The notes beneath the pieces were generated by a model. The model searched no databases and was not told the origin of the DNA. It saw nothing but the letters and a program-made list of their open reading frames with translations. A stretch of 10,015 nucleotides of DNA, from the NCBI GenBank assembly GCA_030622295.1, contig JAUXGI010000019.1:1-10015 (forward strand), written 5' to 3'. The position numbers and the translations under genes were made by a program. Positions 1-6,236 of the stretch are shown piece by piece (the stretch's first letter is position 1; every line of letters starts with the position of its first letter). This DNA is from Planctomycetota bacterium. Lineage in GTDB: Bacteria; Planctomycetota; B129-G9.

Positions 1-30
1 AAGGGTGAATCGCGGCCGAAACAGAGTCAT
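1..30 (-). CDS. Start of an unidentified gene, cut by the window edge
   Basis: An ATG on the minus strand at 30-28 is preceded by a strong Shine-Dalgarno sequence (TGGAGG, seven bases before the ATG). The ten codons visible read MTLFRPRFTL without a stop before the window ends. The gene follows lysA in the same direction, 95 nt after its stop codon, so it may be co-transcribed with it. Ten residues are too few to identify a family. Lysine or diaminopimelate genes often lie next to lysA, but the visible residues do not match the usual DapF N-terminus, so I give no product. The support is the ribosome binding site, the spacing and the co-directional position. Confidence 0.45.
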   Translation of the reverse strand, partial: MTLFRPRFTL

Positions 31-125
31 GATTGATCCTCCAGATGGCTGTATGGTGTGTGCGTCTCCCGGACGATAAAGGACGGTCTGAATGTGCAAG
101 AGGTTACCTTCGGCGAGGTGTTTTG

Positions 126-1388
126 TCAATCTTCAGCTTCTTCGCCGCGGATCAGGTCCTGATAGGTTTCGCGCGCTCTGATGGTTCGCCAGGAGTCACC
201 TTCGACGAGCACCTCGGGGGGTCTGGGGTGAGAGTTGTAGTTGCTGCTCATGCTGAACCCGTAGGCACCGGCGCTGAATACGGTCAGGAGGTCGCCCCTC
301 TTTACGGGGGGAAGGGGCCTTTCCCGGGCGAAGTAGTCCGCGGACTCGCATATCGGCCCGACTACGTCCGCCGGGGAAAGATTCTCGGCGGCGGTGTCGG
401 GCCCGCCGTTTCCTTCCACCGGCCAGATCCTGTGGAAGGCGTTGTAAAGCGCGGGACGCATGAGATCGTTCATTCCGGCGTCGCAGATGAGAAAGCGCCT
501 GGCGCCGGAGATCTTGACGTACTGGACCCGCGTGACGAGTATGCCCGCGTTGCCGACGATAAACCGTCCGGGTTCGAGCAAGAGTTTACACCTCGACGTT
601 TTGACGAAGGGCATGATTTGCTCGGCGAACTCCTTCACCGGTCTTGCTTCGTCTCCCCTGTAGTAGATGCCGAAGCCGCCGCCGATGTTGAGATACTCAA
701 GCGGGTACGACCTCCGGCAGTTCTGGAACAGTGCCGTCATTTTTCTTATGGCGAAGCCGTAAGGCTCGATGTCGGTTATCTGCGACCCGATGTGACAGTG
801 AAAACCCAGGAGTTTCACGTGTGTCATTCCGGCTATCCGCGCAATCATCTCTTCGGTTACCCTCATGTCAACACCGAACTTGTTCTCCGCCTTGCCGGTG
901 GTGATATGCGTGTGTGTTTTGGGGTCGACGTCGGGGTTCACGCGTATGACGACCGGGGCCTTGCGGCCCATGTCGGCGGCTATGCGCTCGATGTTCTCCA
1001 GTTCCGCGAGTGATTCGACGTTGAACGCCAGGACGCCGGCTTCGAGCGCGTAGCGGATGTCGTGGTCGGTCTTGCCGACACCGGCGAAGACTGTCTTCCG
1101 GGGGTCGCCGCCGACCTTGAGTGTGCGGAAGAGTTCCCCCCCGGATACCACGTCAAAGCCGGAGCCCATCTCCTTCATCAGGCGCAGGATGGCCAGGTTG
1201 CCGTTGGCCTTGACGGAGTAGCAGATAAGCGGAGCGCCGGCGTTAAACGCTTCCTCTATCCGGCGGTAGTGGTGCTCGACGGTGGCGCGTGAATAAATGT
1301 AGGCGGGTGTGCCGACTTCCGCGGCTATGTCCCGTACCCTGACGTCTTCGCAGTACAGTGTGCCGTTGCGATAGTCGAATGAGTCCAT
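126..1388 (-). CDS. lysA: Diaminopimelate decarboxylase (LysA)
   Basis: This PLP-dependent cytoplasmic enzyme decarboxylates meso-2,6-diaminopimelate to L-lysine, the last step of the diaminopimelate pathway. The 420-residue product is full length for the family and is a fold-type III (alanine racemase-like) TIM barrel followed by a beta domain. Visible landmarks are YSVKAN with the PLP-binding Lys60, the GFHCHIGSQ strand near 196-204, the phosphate-binding GGGFG at 236-240, EPGR at 272-275, CESAD at 347-351 (Cys347 and Glu348 act in the partner subunit's active site), and the C-terminal AGAYGFSMSSNYN stretch near 373-385 that helps bind PLP and substrate. The ATG is preceded by GAGGAG about eight bases upstream, which supports this start. 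It lies 63 nt after the histidine kinase gene and could share its transcript. No lysine riboswitch can fit in that gap. Related arginine, ornithine and carboxynorspermidine decarboxylases are less likely given the motif set. Confidence 0.96.
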   Translation of the reverse strand: MDSFDYRNGTLYCEDVRVRDIAAEVGTPAYIYSRATVEHHYRRIEEAFNAGAPLICYSVKANGNLAILRLMKEMGSGFDVVSGGELFRTLKVGGDPRKTVFAGVGKTDHDIRYALEAGVLAFNVESLAELENIERIAADMGRKAPVVIRVNPDVDPKTHTHITTGKAENKFGVDMRVTEEMIARIAGMTHVKLLGFHCHIGSQITDIEPYGFAIRKMTALFQNCRRSYPLEYLNIGGGFGIYYRGDEARPVKEFAEQIMPFVKTSRCKLLLEPGRFIVGNAGILVTRVQYVKISGARRFLICDAGMNDLMRPALYNAFHRIWPVEGNGGPDTAAENLSPADVVGPICESADYFARERPLPPVKRGDLLTVFSAGAYGFSMSSNYNSHPRPPEVLVEGDSWRTIRARETYQDLIRGEEAED

Positions 1389-1451
1389 TAACGTTGCTCC
1401 TCGTCGAAGTTTGAATTTTCAAATAGACCGACCTGCTCCCGGTGGAAACGG

Positions 1452-2630
1452 TCACGCGAAAGGCTGATGTTCCATCGCGGACTGCTCGCGCGCGAATTCA
1501 TCAAACGCCCGCGAGACGGGCAACAGCACGGAGAACTTTGAGCCTTCTCCGGGGGCGCTCTCCGCGGTTATGCTTCCCCTGTGTGCTTCGACCATGCCCT
1601 TCACTATGGCCAGGCCCAATCCGCTGCCGGGGATGTCGTTGTGCTCGGGATTATAGACACGATAGAACTTTTCAAAGATGTTTGCAAGGTGTTCTTTGGA
1701 AATTCCGAGGCCGTGGTCGATGACGTCAAATCTGACGCCCCTGCCTTCCCGGCGGATTTGCACGATAATATCGCCGCCGTCGGGCGAGTATCGTATCGCG
1801 TTGGAGACCAGGTTTGTGATTACTTCCCTGAGCATCAGGGCGTCCCCGACTATCGGCTGCATGTCCTGCTCCGAGCGGAGTACCAGGCGATGCTTCGTGT
1901 TCGTCATGTCGATGCTGTAGAGCGTATTTCTCACCACGTCCGCCAGGTCTATTTCATCAAGGGATGGCTTCAGTTGACCGGATTCTATCGTGGAGACGTT
2001 CAGGAGTTCCGCGAGCAGTCTGAGGGTGTGGTCGGTTTCTTCGTTGACGCCCTTGACGAAGCCGGTTTCCGTATCGTCGGGGTCGTACATTTCAGCAAGG
2101 ACTTCGCAGTATGCCTTTATCGCGCTGAGCGGGTTCTTGAGTTCGTGAGCGGCTCGGGAGACCGACTCCGTTTTCTGGATGTCCAGTGTGCGCAGGCGTT
2201 CCAGTTCGGTCACGGCCGTCCGGTCGTGGCAGACAATGACGACCTTCGGCTTGCCGTCTGCGTCAAACAGTGTGGCGTTCAGGCCCAGGTTTATCTCTAT
2301 GGCCTTGTCCACCCAGTGGCGCAGCGGCATGTTGATTACGTAGCCGTTTCTTGAAATCCCGGCGAGTGCCTTGTCGAAGGCCTCTCCGACGTCCCGGGGT
2401 ACTACCTCGGAGTAGTGTCTGCCGACGCAATTCCGCGCCTCGATGTCGAACATGCCGGTGGCGTTGCGGTTCAACTGGAGTATGACCCCTTTGCTGTCCA
2501 GGACCATCACGCCGGCGGGCACGCTTTCCACCAGTTCTCGCCAGAGCGCTTTCTGCGTTTCCAGTTCTTCCCGCAATGCACGGATTTCGCTTTCCGCCTT
2601 GTCGGGGGTATGTGTTGTGTTGTTGTCCAT
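1452..2630 (-). CDS. Soluble PAS-domain sensor histidine kinase
   Basis: This is a two-component sensor kinase of 392 residues. A short, probably coiled-coil segment (about 12-34) leads into one PAS domain (about 34-145, with PAGVMVLDSKGVILQLN at its start). The HisKA dimerisation domain follows, with the phospho-acceptor His162 in the H-box AAHELKNPLSAIKAY, and then an HATPase_c domain. The ATPase boxes are all present: N-box around 269-284 (Asn273, Asn277), G1 DHGLGI at 305-310, F-box FEKFYRV at 319-325 and G2 GSGLGLAIVK at 335-344. I see no signal peptide or membrane segment, so it should sense a cytoplasmic cue or a partner protein through the PAS domain. No response regulator is encoded nearby, making it an orphan kinase here. 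It lies 76 nt after the HDOD gene, which suggests a shared signalling role. The ribosome binding site is weak (AAGAGA). The ligand and target are unknown. Confidence 0.93.
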   Translation of the reverse strand: MDNNTTHTPDKAESEIRALREELETQKALWRELVESVPAGVMVLDSKGVILQLNRNATGMFDIEARNCVGRHYSEVVPRDVGEAFDKALAGISRNGYVINMPLRHWVDKAIEINLGLNATLFDADGKPKVVIVCHDRTAVTELERLRTLDIQKTESVSRAAHELKNPLSAIKAYCEVLAEMYDPDDTETGFVKGVNEETDHTLRLLAELLNVSTIESGQLKPSLDEIDLADVVRNTLYSIDMTNTKHRLVLRSEQDMQPIVGDALMLREVITNLVSNAIRYSPDGGDIIVQIRREGRGVRFDVIDHGLGISKEHLANIFEKFYRVYNPEHNDIPGSGLGLAIVKGMVEAHRGSITAESAPGEGSKFSVLLPVSRAFDEFAREQSAMEHQPFA

Positions 2631-2706
2631 GTGTTTCTCTTGCGGTAAAGGTACATGAAGAGTGAGACGGTTTCTTGTGGAAGGAATGTTCGAATTGCGG
2701 CGGTGG

Positions 2707-3558
2707 TCAAATTAGTTCAAGGAAGATGGAGGCCTTCTTCGTCTCCCTGTCGGCAAGCGTGAAGATGCGGTCGAAGTCACCCGGCTTCAGGCCGGTTTCC
2801 GCCCATGCCTGAGGGTCAATCGCAGGGATTTTCCGGTCGCCCGGGTTGCCGAGCTGCAGTGCGCGGGCCATTATGTCGGCCAGGTGCAGCACGCTGGTTA
2901 TTCGCATTTCGTCGCCCGCCAGCGTCGGCGTGTGGTGATAGGTAACGCTTTTCACCAGCCCCTTGGGCAGGTTCCACATCCGGAACAACGCCCCGGCGAT
3001 ATCCGCATGTGTCACGCCGTGCAGCACCTCATCCTCGGCGTCATACATCAGTGAATCGTTTTTGGATACTTCATCCTCGATCTTGTCATATTCGCTCTGA
3101 AGGTACTGGCCGATGACTATCTTTCCGACGTCATGCAGCAGGCCGGCGATGAAGAACTCTTCCAGCGCCTGGTATCCGAGTATCTGCGCGAGGACCTTCG
3201 CGGCGGCGCCCGTGGCCACGCAATGCTTCCAGAAGGACTTGTTGTATATCTTGCAGTGCCTGTTGCCCAGGGCATGCATGACGCTGGAACTCAGCACCAG
3301 AGTGCGCACGGTGTTGAAGCCCAGTATCACTATTGCGTGTGTTATCGTGGTTATGCGTGTGGGGAAACCGTAGAACGGCGAGTTCACAACCTTAAGGGTC
3401 TTCGTGGCCACCGAAGGGTCGGAGGCGATTAACTGCCCCACCTGCCGGGCCGTGGTGTTCGGATTGCTGACCAGTTTGTTCATCTCGGCCAGCGTATCGG
3501 GCAGGGCCGGCAGACCCTTTATGCGCTTGAGCACTTCTTTTATTGCTTCCTGTTCCAT
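2707..3558 (-). CDS. HDOD-domain signalling protein
   Basis: The 283-residue product is almost entirely one HDOD domain, a relative of HD phosphohydrolases found in bacterial signal transduction, often alongside kinases and c-di-GMP proteins. Typical HDOD features are the opening LPALPDTL (16-23), the DPSVATKTLKVVNSPFYG segment (47-64), the ITHAIVILGFNTVRTLVL helix (72-89) and FWKHC at 109-113. Unlike many HDOD proteins it keeps GLLHDVGKIV with His142-Asp143, as well as His112, His184, a His208-His209 pair and Asp228, which together could form an HD-type metal site. There is no GYP motif, so c-di-GMP hydrolysis is not indicated. The start lies only 8 nt after the stop of the upstream 109-residue gene, which implies a shared transcript and probable translational coupling. 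The function is probably regulatory scaffolding, possibly with residual phosphohydrolase activity; the latter is inference. Confidence 0.92.
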   Translation of the reverse strand: MEQEAIKEVLKRIKGLPALPDTLAEMNKLVSNPNTTARQVGQLIASDPSVATKTLKVVNSPFYGFPTRITTITHAIVILGFNTVRTLVLSSSVMHALGNRHCKIYNKSFWKHCVATGAAAKVLAQILGYQALEEFFIAGLLHDVGKIVIGQYLQSEYDKIEDEVSKNDSLMYDAEDEVLHGVTHADIAGALFRMWNLPKGLVKSVTYHHTPTLAGDEMRITSVLHLADIMARALQLGNPGDRKIPAIDPQAWAETGLKPGDFDRIFTLADRETKKASIFLELI

Positions 3559-3566
3559 AATTCCGC

Positions 3567-3896
3567 CTATTTAATTTTTCTCTTGAGGTAACGTTTCGCG
3601 GCCTCCGCAAGTTCCCGCATCAGGCGGTTCTTGTGGCCTGCGAACATTTGGTCGACCTTTTCATCGACCTGCCGGTGCATGCGCGTCTTTTCCTGTTTGG
3701 ACAGGCCGGCTTGTTCCGGGTCTTCCTCTCCGCCGCTGCCTGCGGAAATGCTCGTGACGCCGCGGTTCTTCAACGCCAGGATAAGTGTCCTGGTCAGTTC
3801 AACACCTTCCCGAAGCACGACGTTGCCCAGGTTGTCCAGCACCGCCTCTTCCGTGACCATGCCTTCATTCAGTTCTTCCAGCGTCTTTCTGGGCAT
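3567..3896 (-). CDS. Small protein resembling the N-terminal module of HD-GYP proteins
   Basis: The 109-residue product is co-transcribed with the HDOD gene (8 nt gap). Residues about 10-52 (EGMVTEEAVLDNLGNVVLREGVELTRTLILALKNRGVTSISA, cited here by its ends) follow a pattern I know from the small beta-rich module at the N-terminus of many HD-GYP proteins: a GM(V)xxxxV strand, D/N-x-x-G turn, LLxxGxxLT, then xLxxxGVxxIxV. No HD-GYP catalytic domain follows. Instead there is a glycine/glutamate linker (about 53-62) and a highly charged helical tail (about 66-109) rich in Arg and Lys that ends KRYLKRKIK. There is no signal peptide or membrane segment. Ribosome binding is uncertain: GAGGG lies about 13 bases upstream of the ATG and AAGAG lies closer. 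I infer an accessory protein for the HDOD or kinase partner. The module assignment is from pattern memory and is not tested. Confidence 0.75.
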   Translation of the reverse strand: MPRKTLEELNEGMVTEEAVLDNLGNVVLREGVELTRTLILALKNRGVTSISAGSGGEEDPEQAGLSKQEKTRMHRQVDEKVDQMFAGHKNRLMRELAEAAKRYLKRKIK

Positions 3897-3947
3897 TGCT
3901 CTTGGGTCCCTCGTTTTTCAGATTGCGCTTTCCCCGTGCGCTTCCTC

Positions 3948-3961
3948 CGGGGCCTGCCCCG
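3948..3961 (-). other. Short GC-rich hairpin after the UPF0173 hydrolase stop codon
   Basis: On the minus strand CGGGGC and GCCCCG can pair almost back to back (two-base centre, so in practice a shorter stem with a four- to six-base loop), immediately after the stop codon at 3965-3963. No run of T follows, so it is a poor intrinsic terminator. It may be a Rho-independent pause or simply chance in GC-rich DNA. The rest of the 66-nt gap up to the next start holds nothing else I can recognise. Confidence 0.25.
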
Positions 3962-3962
3962 T

Positions 3963-4613
3963 TTATGGGGCCGACCGCTCAAGCACGACTATGCGCATCT
4001 TCGGGGGCAGATCTCGACCGGTTATCTCCAGTTCCTTCAACCTGGTTACTTCCTGCTGCCCGGCGAGGAACTTGTCCGCGCCCTCGACGCCCAGCGACAG
4101 CCCTGGTATCTTGTAATGCATCGGGATTACGATGCGCGGGCCAATCTGGTCGACCACCTTCCGGGCACCCGCGGCGTCCAGCGTGTAGGTGCCTCCCACG
4201 GGAACCATGAACACGTCCAATCCCTTCAATCCTTCCACCATCTCCGGGGTCAGCAGATGTCCCAGGTCCCCGGCATGACATACCGATATACTGCCGCCGT
4301 CATCGACCGCGCTTATCACGAACATGATGTTCGGTCCGCGCTGTGCGCCTTTGTGTTCGTCATGGTACGTGGCGACTCCGCGGATCTTGACCTTTCCGTA
4401 ATCAAGGCCTTCGGGGGAATTTACGACTTTGGGTGTGCCGTGGATTTCGCTCACGGCGGCATGGTCGAAATGACCGTGGCTCGTTGTCACTATATCGGCA
4501 CTCACAGGCGGCAACTTCAGGCCAATTGAGGAATCATAAGGGTCTGTCGCTATTTTTACGCCGTCGGCGGTAGTGATGAGAAAACACGCATGCCCAAGCC
4601 ATTGAATCTTCAT
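3963..4613 (-). CDS. UPF0173/YtkL-like metal-dependent hydrolase (metallo-beta-lactamase fold)
   Basis: The 216-residue protein matches the short UPF0173-type branch of the metallo-beta-lactamase superfamily, whose members are about this size. The opening MKIQWLGHACFLI and ATDPY are typical. The metal-binding HxHxDH motif is intact as SHGHFDH (His46, His48, Asp50, His51), followed by CHAGDLGH (His113, Asp116, His119), the family VGGTYTLDAAGA stretch (139-150) and IPMHY with His166. The active site should therefore bind two metal ions. The physiological substrate of this branch is generally not established, so I give no specific reaction. There is no signal peptide, so it should be cytoplasmic. 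The ATG has a strong Shine-Dalgarno sequence (GGGAGG, eight bases upstream). It now lies 208 nt after surE, but only 34 nt after once the inserted repeat element is removed, which suggests the two genes were once tightly linked. Confidence 0.93.
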   Translation of the reverse strand: MKIQWLGHACFLITTADGVKIATDPYDSSIGLKLPPVSADIVTTSHGHFDHAAVSEIHGTPKVVNSPEGLDYGKVKIRGVATYHDEHKGAQRGPNIMFVISAVDDGGSISVCHAGDLGHLLTPEMVEGLKGLDVFMVPVGGTYTLDAAGARKVVDQIGPRIVIPMHYKIPGLSLGVEGADKFLAGQQEVTRLKELEITGRDLPPKMRIVVLERSAP

Positions 4614-4654
4614 GGTACTGTCCTCCCAGGATATGTGGTGATACCTCCTATTTA

Positions 4655-4822
4655 GTTCCTGTTGCGGAAAGTCCCTTTTTGACCGCCCTTGGGAAAATGC
4701 GCGGCGAGGGGGTCAGACGCTGAGGAGGAGCCCGCCTCGGGCGGGCGACGGGAGAGGGTCTGACTCCCCGAGCCGACAGATTTAGATGCCTGATTCAAAA
4801 ATCCACTTTCCGCAACAGGAAC
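4655..4822. mobile_element. 168-bp MITE with 18-bp terminal inverted repeats and a TATTTA target duplication
   Basis: The ends are perfect 18-bp inverted repeats: GTTCCTGTTGCGGAAAGT at 4655-4672 and its reverse complement at 4805-4822. Six bases, TATTTA, are repeated directly just outside (4649-4654 and 4823-4828), as expected of a target-site duplication. The repeat is seven bases, CTATTTA, if the ambiguous edge base is counted. Internally, after three mismatches, TTTTTG (4676-4681) pairs with CAAAAA (4796-4801). A second inverted pair, GGGGGTCAGAC (4708-4718) against GTCTGACTCCCC (4758-4769), encloses a 7-bp GC hairpin. There is no coding capacity, so it would depend on a transposase elsewhere. 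The last base of the element forms part of the surE stop codon. On the transcript the whole element can fold into one long interrupted hairpin between surE and the downstream hydrolase gene. Confidence 0.85.
4730..4746. repeat. Central REP-like hairpin of the MITE
   Basis: GCCCGCC (4730-4736) and GGCGGGC (4740-4746) form a perfect 7-bp stem with a TCG loop at the middle of the element. No T-run follows on either strand, so it is not a standard terminator. It is the apex of the nested palindrome. Confidence 0.7.
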
Positions 4823-5595
4823 TATTTACGTGTTTTCGGGGAAAAGTCCAGCGTATTCAACTTCTTCAGAACCTCGTGGTCCGTAAGGTCGAGTTTCATG
4901 GGGGCGACCGTCACGTAGCCTTGCCGTATAAGCAGCGTGTCATCCCCTTCGGTCTCCTCCAGAGGCGTCAGTCCCCCCGTAATCCAGTACACCCTGTTGC
5001 CGCGTGGGTCTACATGTCTCTGGAAGTTCTCTTCAAATCCGCTGCAGTTCATTTGTGCCGGGCGCACCCCGACCAGTTTCTCCGGCGGCAGGTTCGGAAT
5101 GTTGATGTTCAGGAAATTCCAGCCCGTCTCCTTGCGGCATTCCAGGATTTCGGGAAGGATGGCCCTCATAATCCTGCCCACGTCCGGGAATGAAACGTCT
5201 TCGTACGAATCCGCCGAAATCGCCATCGAAGGCACCTTGAACACCGTCCCCTCCAGCGCCGCGGCCACCGTACCAGAGTAAAACGCGTTTATCCCCAGAT
5301 TCGAACCGCGGTTTATCCCAGACACCAGCAGGTCCACGGGCTCCTTCAATATCTCGCAGAAACCCAGTTTCACGCAATCGGCCGGTGTGCCGCTCACCGC
5401 GTATCCGAACAACTCGCCCCCGCGTATTACCCTGCGAAAGCAAATCGGATGTCCCAGAGTAATAGAATGGCCCACCGCGCTGCGCTCGTTATCCGGCGCA
5501 ATAACTATCACCTCGCCGAACTCTCTCATGACCTCACGCAGCATCGCAAGCCCGTCGGCGTCGATTCCGTCATCGTTCGTAACAAAAATGCGCAT
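4822..5595 (-). CDS. surE: 5'/3'-nucleotidase SurE
   Basis: SurE is a metal-dependent, cytoplasmic nucleoside monophosphate phosphatase linked to stationary-phase survival and nucleotide salvage. With the start chosen here the protein is 257 residues, normal for the family, and begins with the diagnostic MRIFVTNDDGIDADG. The four metal ligands fall at their standard numbering: Asp8 and Asp9 (NDDG), Ser39 (ERSAVGHS) and Asn95 (SGINRGSN). SGTPADCV at 68-75 and the NAFYSGTVAAALEG segment near 103-116 are also typical. The frame stays open 32 codons further upstream to an ATG at 5691. I reject that start because the family begins at MRIF, GAGG lies at 5605-5602 just before the chosen ATG, and a near-consensus promoter lies inside the extension. 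The stop codon is made jointly by host sequence and the first base of the inserted MITE. Confidence 0.95.
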   Translation of the reverse strand: MRIFVTNDDGIDADGLAMLREVMREFGEVIVIAPDNERSAVGHSITLGHPICFRRVIRGGELFGYAVSGTPADCVKLGFCEILKEPVDLLVSGINRGSNLGINAFYSGTVAAALEGTVFKVPSMAISADSYEDVSFPDVGRIMRAILPEILECRKETGWNFLNINIPNLPPEKLVGVRPAQMNCSGFEENFQRHVDPRGNRVYWITGGLTPLEETEGDDTLLIRQGYVTVAPMKLDLTDHEVLKKLNTLDFSPKTRK

Positions 5596-5618
5596 CTTCG
5601 GCCTCGCAAAAAGACACA

Positions 5619-5635
5619 GGGCCTCTTTGAGGCCC
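5619..5635 (-). promoter_or_regulatory. Hairpin at the predicted 5' end of the surE mRNA
   Basis: GGGCCTC, AAA, GAGGCCC forms a perfect 7-bp stem with a three-base loop. The promoter just upstream should start transcription near 5638, so this stem would sit at or within a few bases of the transcript's 5' end, ahead of the surE ribosome binding site (5605-5602). After a six-base spacer comes TTTTT (5612-5608). It could therefore be a 5' stabilising hairpin, a weak attenuator, or a leaky terminator for transcripts arriving from the acetyltransferase gene. The structure is plain; the role is inferred. Confidence 0.6.
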
Positions 5636-5644
5636 AAAACCGAA

Positions 5645-5673
5645 CTTATATCACAAGCGTTTTCCGCTGTCAA
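5645..5673 (-). promoter_or_regulatory. Sigma70-type promoter for surE
   Basis: On the minus strand TTGACA (5673-5668), a perfect -35 box, is followed after exactly 17 bases by TATAAG (5650-5645), a 5-of-6 -10 box. TGA precedes the -10, giving an extended -10 (TGnTATAA). Transcription should start near 5638, about 43 nt before the surE ATG. The promoter lies entirely between the acetyltransferase stop and surE, so surE and genes after it can be expressed independently of dnaE. Confidence 0.8.
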
Positions 5674-5688
5674 AGCACCCCCGCCCGC

Positions 5689-5715
5689 CAAACTGTCCCC
5701 TAAAGGGACAGTTTG
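5689..5715. repeat. 27-bp intergenic palindrome (CAAACTGTCCC/GGGACAGTTTG)
   Basis: A perfect 11-bp inverted repeat (5689-5699 and 5705-5715) surrounds a CTAAA loop. It lies 9 nt after the acetyltransferase stop codon and about 15 nt upstream of the surE -35 box. No T-run follows on the minus strand, so it is not a classic terminator. The AAACTGTCCC motif looks like REP-type repeats I associate with uncultured GC-rich genomes. Only one copy is in this window. Confidence 0.7.
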
Positions 5716-5724
5716 CTGTTGGGA

Positions 5725-6207
5725 TTATGTCATGTTGAGGCGGAGGCGTTGCTTGAAGGGGGAAAACCCGAAGGATTCCCAGAAGCGTCTGCCGGTGTCG
5801 TTGGTGACGTAGACGTCGAGTTCGACTACTTCCACGTCCATCTGCCTGAGCGTTTGCAGGGCTCCCTTGACCATGAAGTTGCCCAGTCCCCTGCGCCGGT
5901 GCGCCGGCACCACGTATATGTTGGACAGGTAGCCGCGGCGTCGCTTGCGCCACATCGGCTCGTCACGATAGCCGAACATGATGAACCCGACGGCCTCTTT
6001 ATCCATGCGCAACCCCCGCACGAAGAAGTGCGGCGCGCCCAGTCCGCTTTCCATCCGGTGGCGGTAATATGTTTCCCATCCTTCGGCGAAGTGAATCGCG
6101 TCGTCGTACTGCTGCAACTCCGTGAAGTAGGCGTGCGTCAGGCGTGAGAGTTCGCCCAGATTGCGGCCGGTGAAATCGAAGACCTCGATATTGTTCTTTC
6201 GTGCCAT
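5725..6207 (-). CDS. GNAT-family N-acetyltransferase
   Basis: The 160-residue protein is a single GNAT domain, which transfers an acetyl group from acetyl-CoA to an amine. Motif A, the CoA pyrophosphate-binding region, is clear: LSNIYVVPAHRRRGLGNFMVKGAL (cited by its ends, about 94-117) with the R-x-x-G-x-G signature as RRRGLG at 104-109. Motif B follows (VELDVYVTNDTGRRFWESFGF, about 128-148), with the Asn-x-x-(A/G)-xx-(F/W)-(Y/W)-xx-xGF pattern typical of GNATs. The N-terminal half (tyrosine- and histidine-rich, about 23-52) would form the substrate side and is not diagnostic. The substrate cannot be deduced. AGGCGGG lies just before the ATG. The gene is downstream of dnaE on the same strand but separated by 213 nt of repeat-rich DNA, so co-transcription is uncertain. 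Confidence 0.93.
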   Translation of the reverse strand: MARKNNIEVFDFTGRNLGELSRLTHAYFTELQQYDDAIHFAEGWETYYRHRMESGLGAPHFFVRGLRMDKEAVGFIMFGYRDEPMWRKRRRGYLSNIYVVPAHRRRGLGNFMVKGALQTLRQMDVEVVELDVYVTNDTGRRFWESFGFSPFKQRLRLNMT

Positions 6208-6236
6208 TTCCCGCCTGTCTGCTGCATTTATGCTGC

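Noticed and set aside
33..1013. A 326-codon open frame on the plus strand opposite lysA
   Set aside because: It is antisense to a full-length LysA with all its motifs, lacks a ribosome binding site, and its translation shows no recognisable domain. Long shadow frames are common opposite GC-rich genes.
1410..1423. TTTGAATTTTCAAA inverted repeat upstream of lysA as a possible operator
   Set aside because: It is a 6-bp AT-rich stem with a two-base centre, and I could not place a convincing promoter near it; chance is a sufficient explanation.
4655..4822. The surE-hydrolase gap as a plain intrinsic terminator
   Set aside because: The terminal repeats with a flanking 6-bp duplication are better explained by transposition, and no T-run follows the central GC stem. 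It may still affect transcription.
5596..5691. N-terminal extension of SurE from ATG 5691
   Set aside because: The family starts at MRIFVTNDDG; the extension contains the promoter and leader hairpin, and its ATG lies in the palindrome arm without a ribosome binding site.
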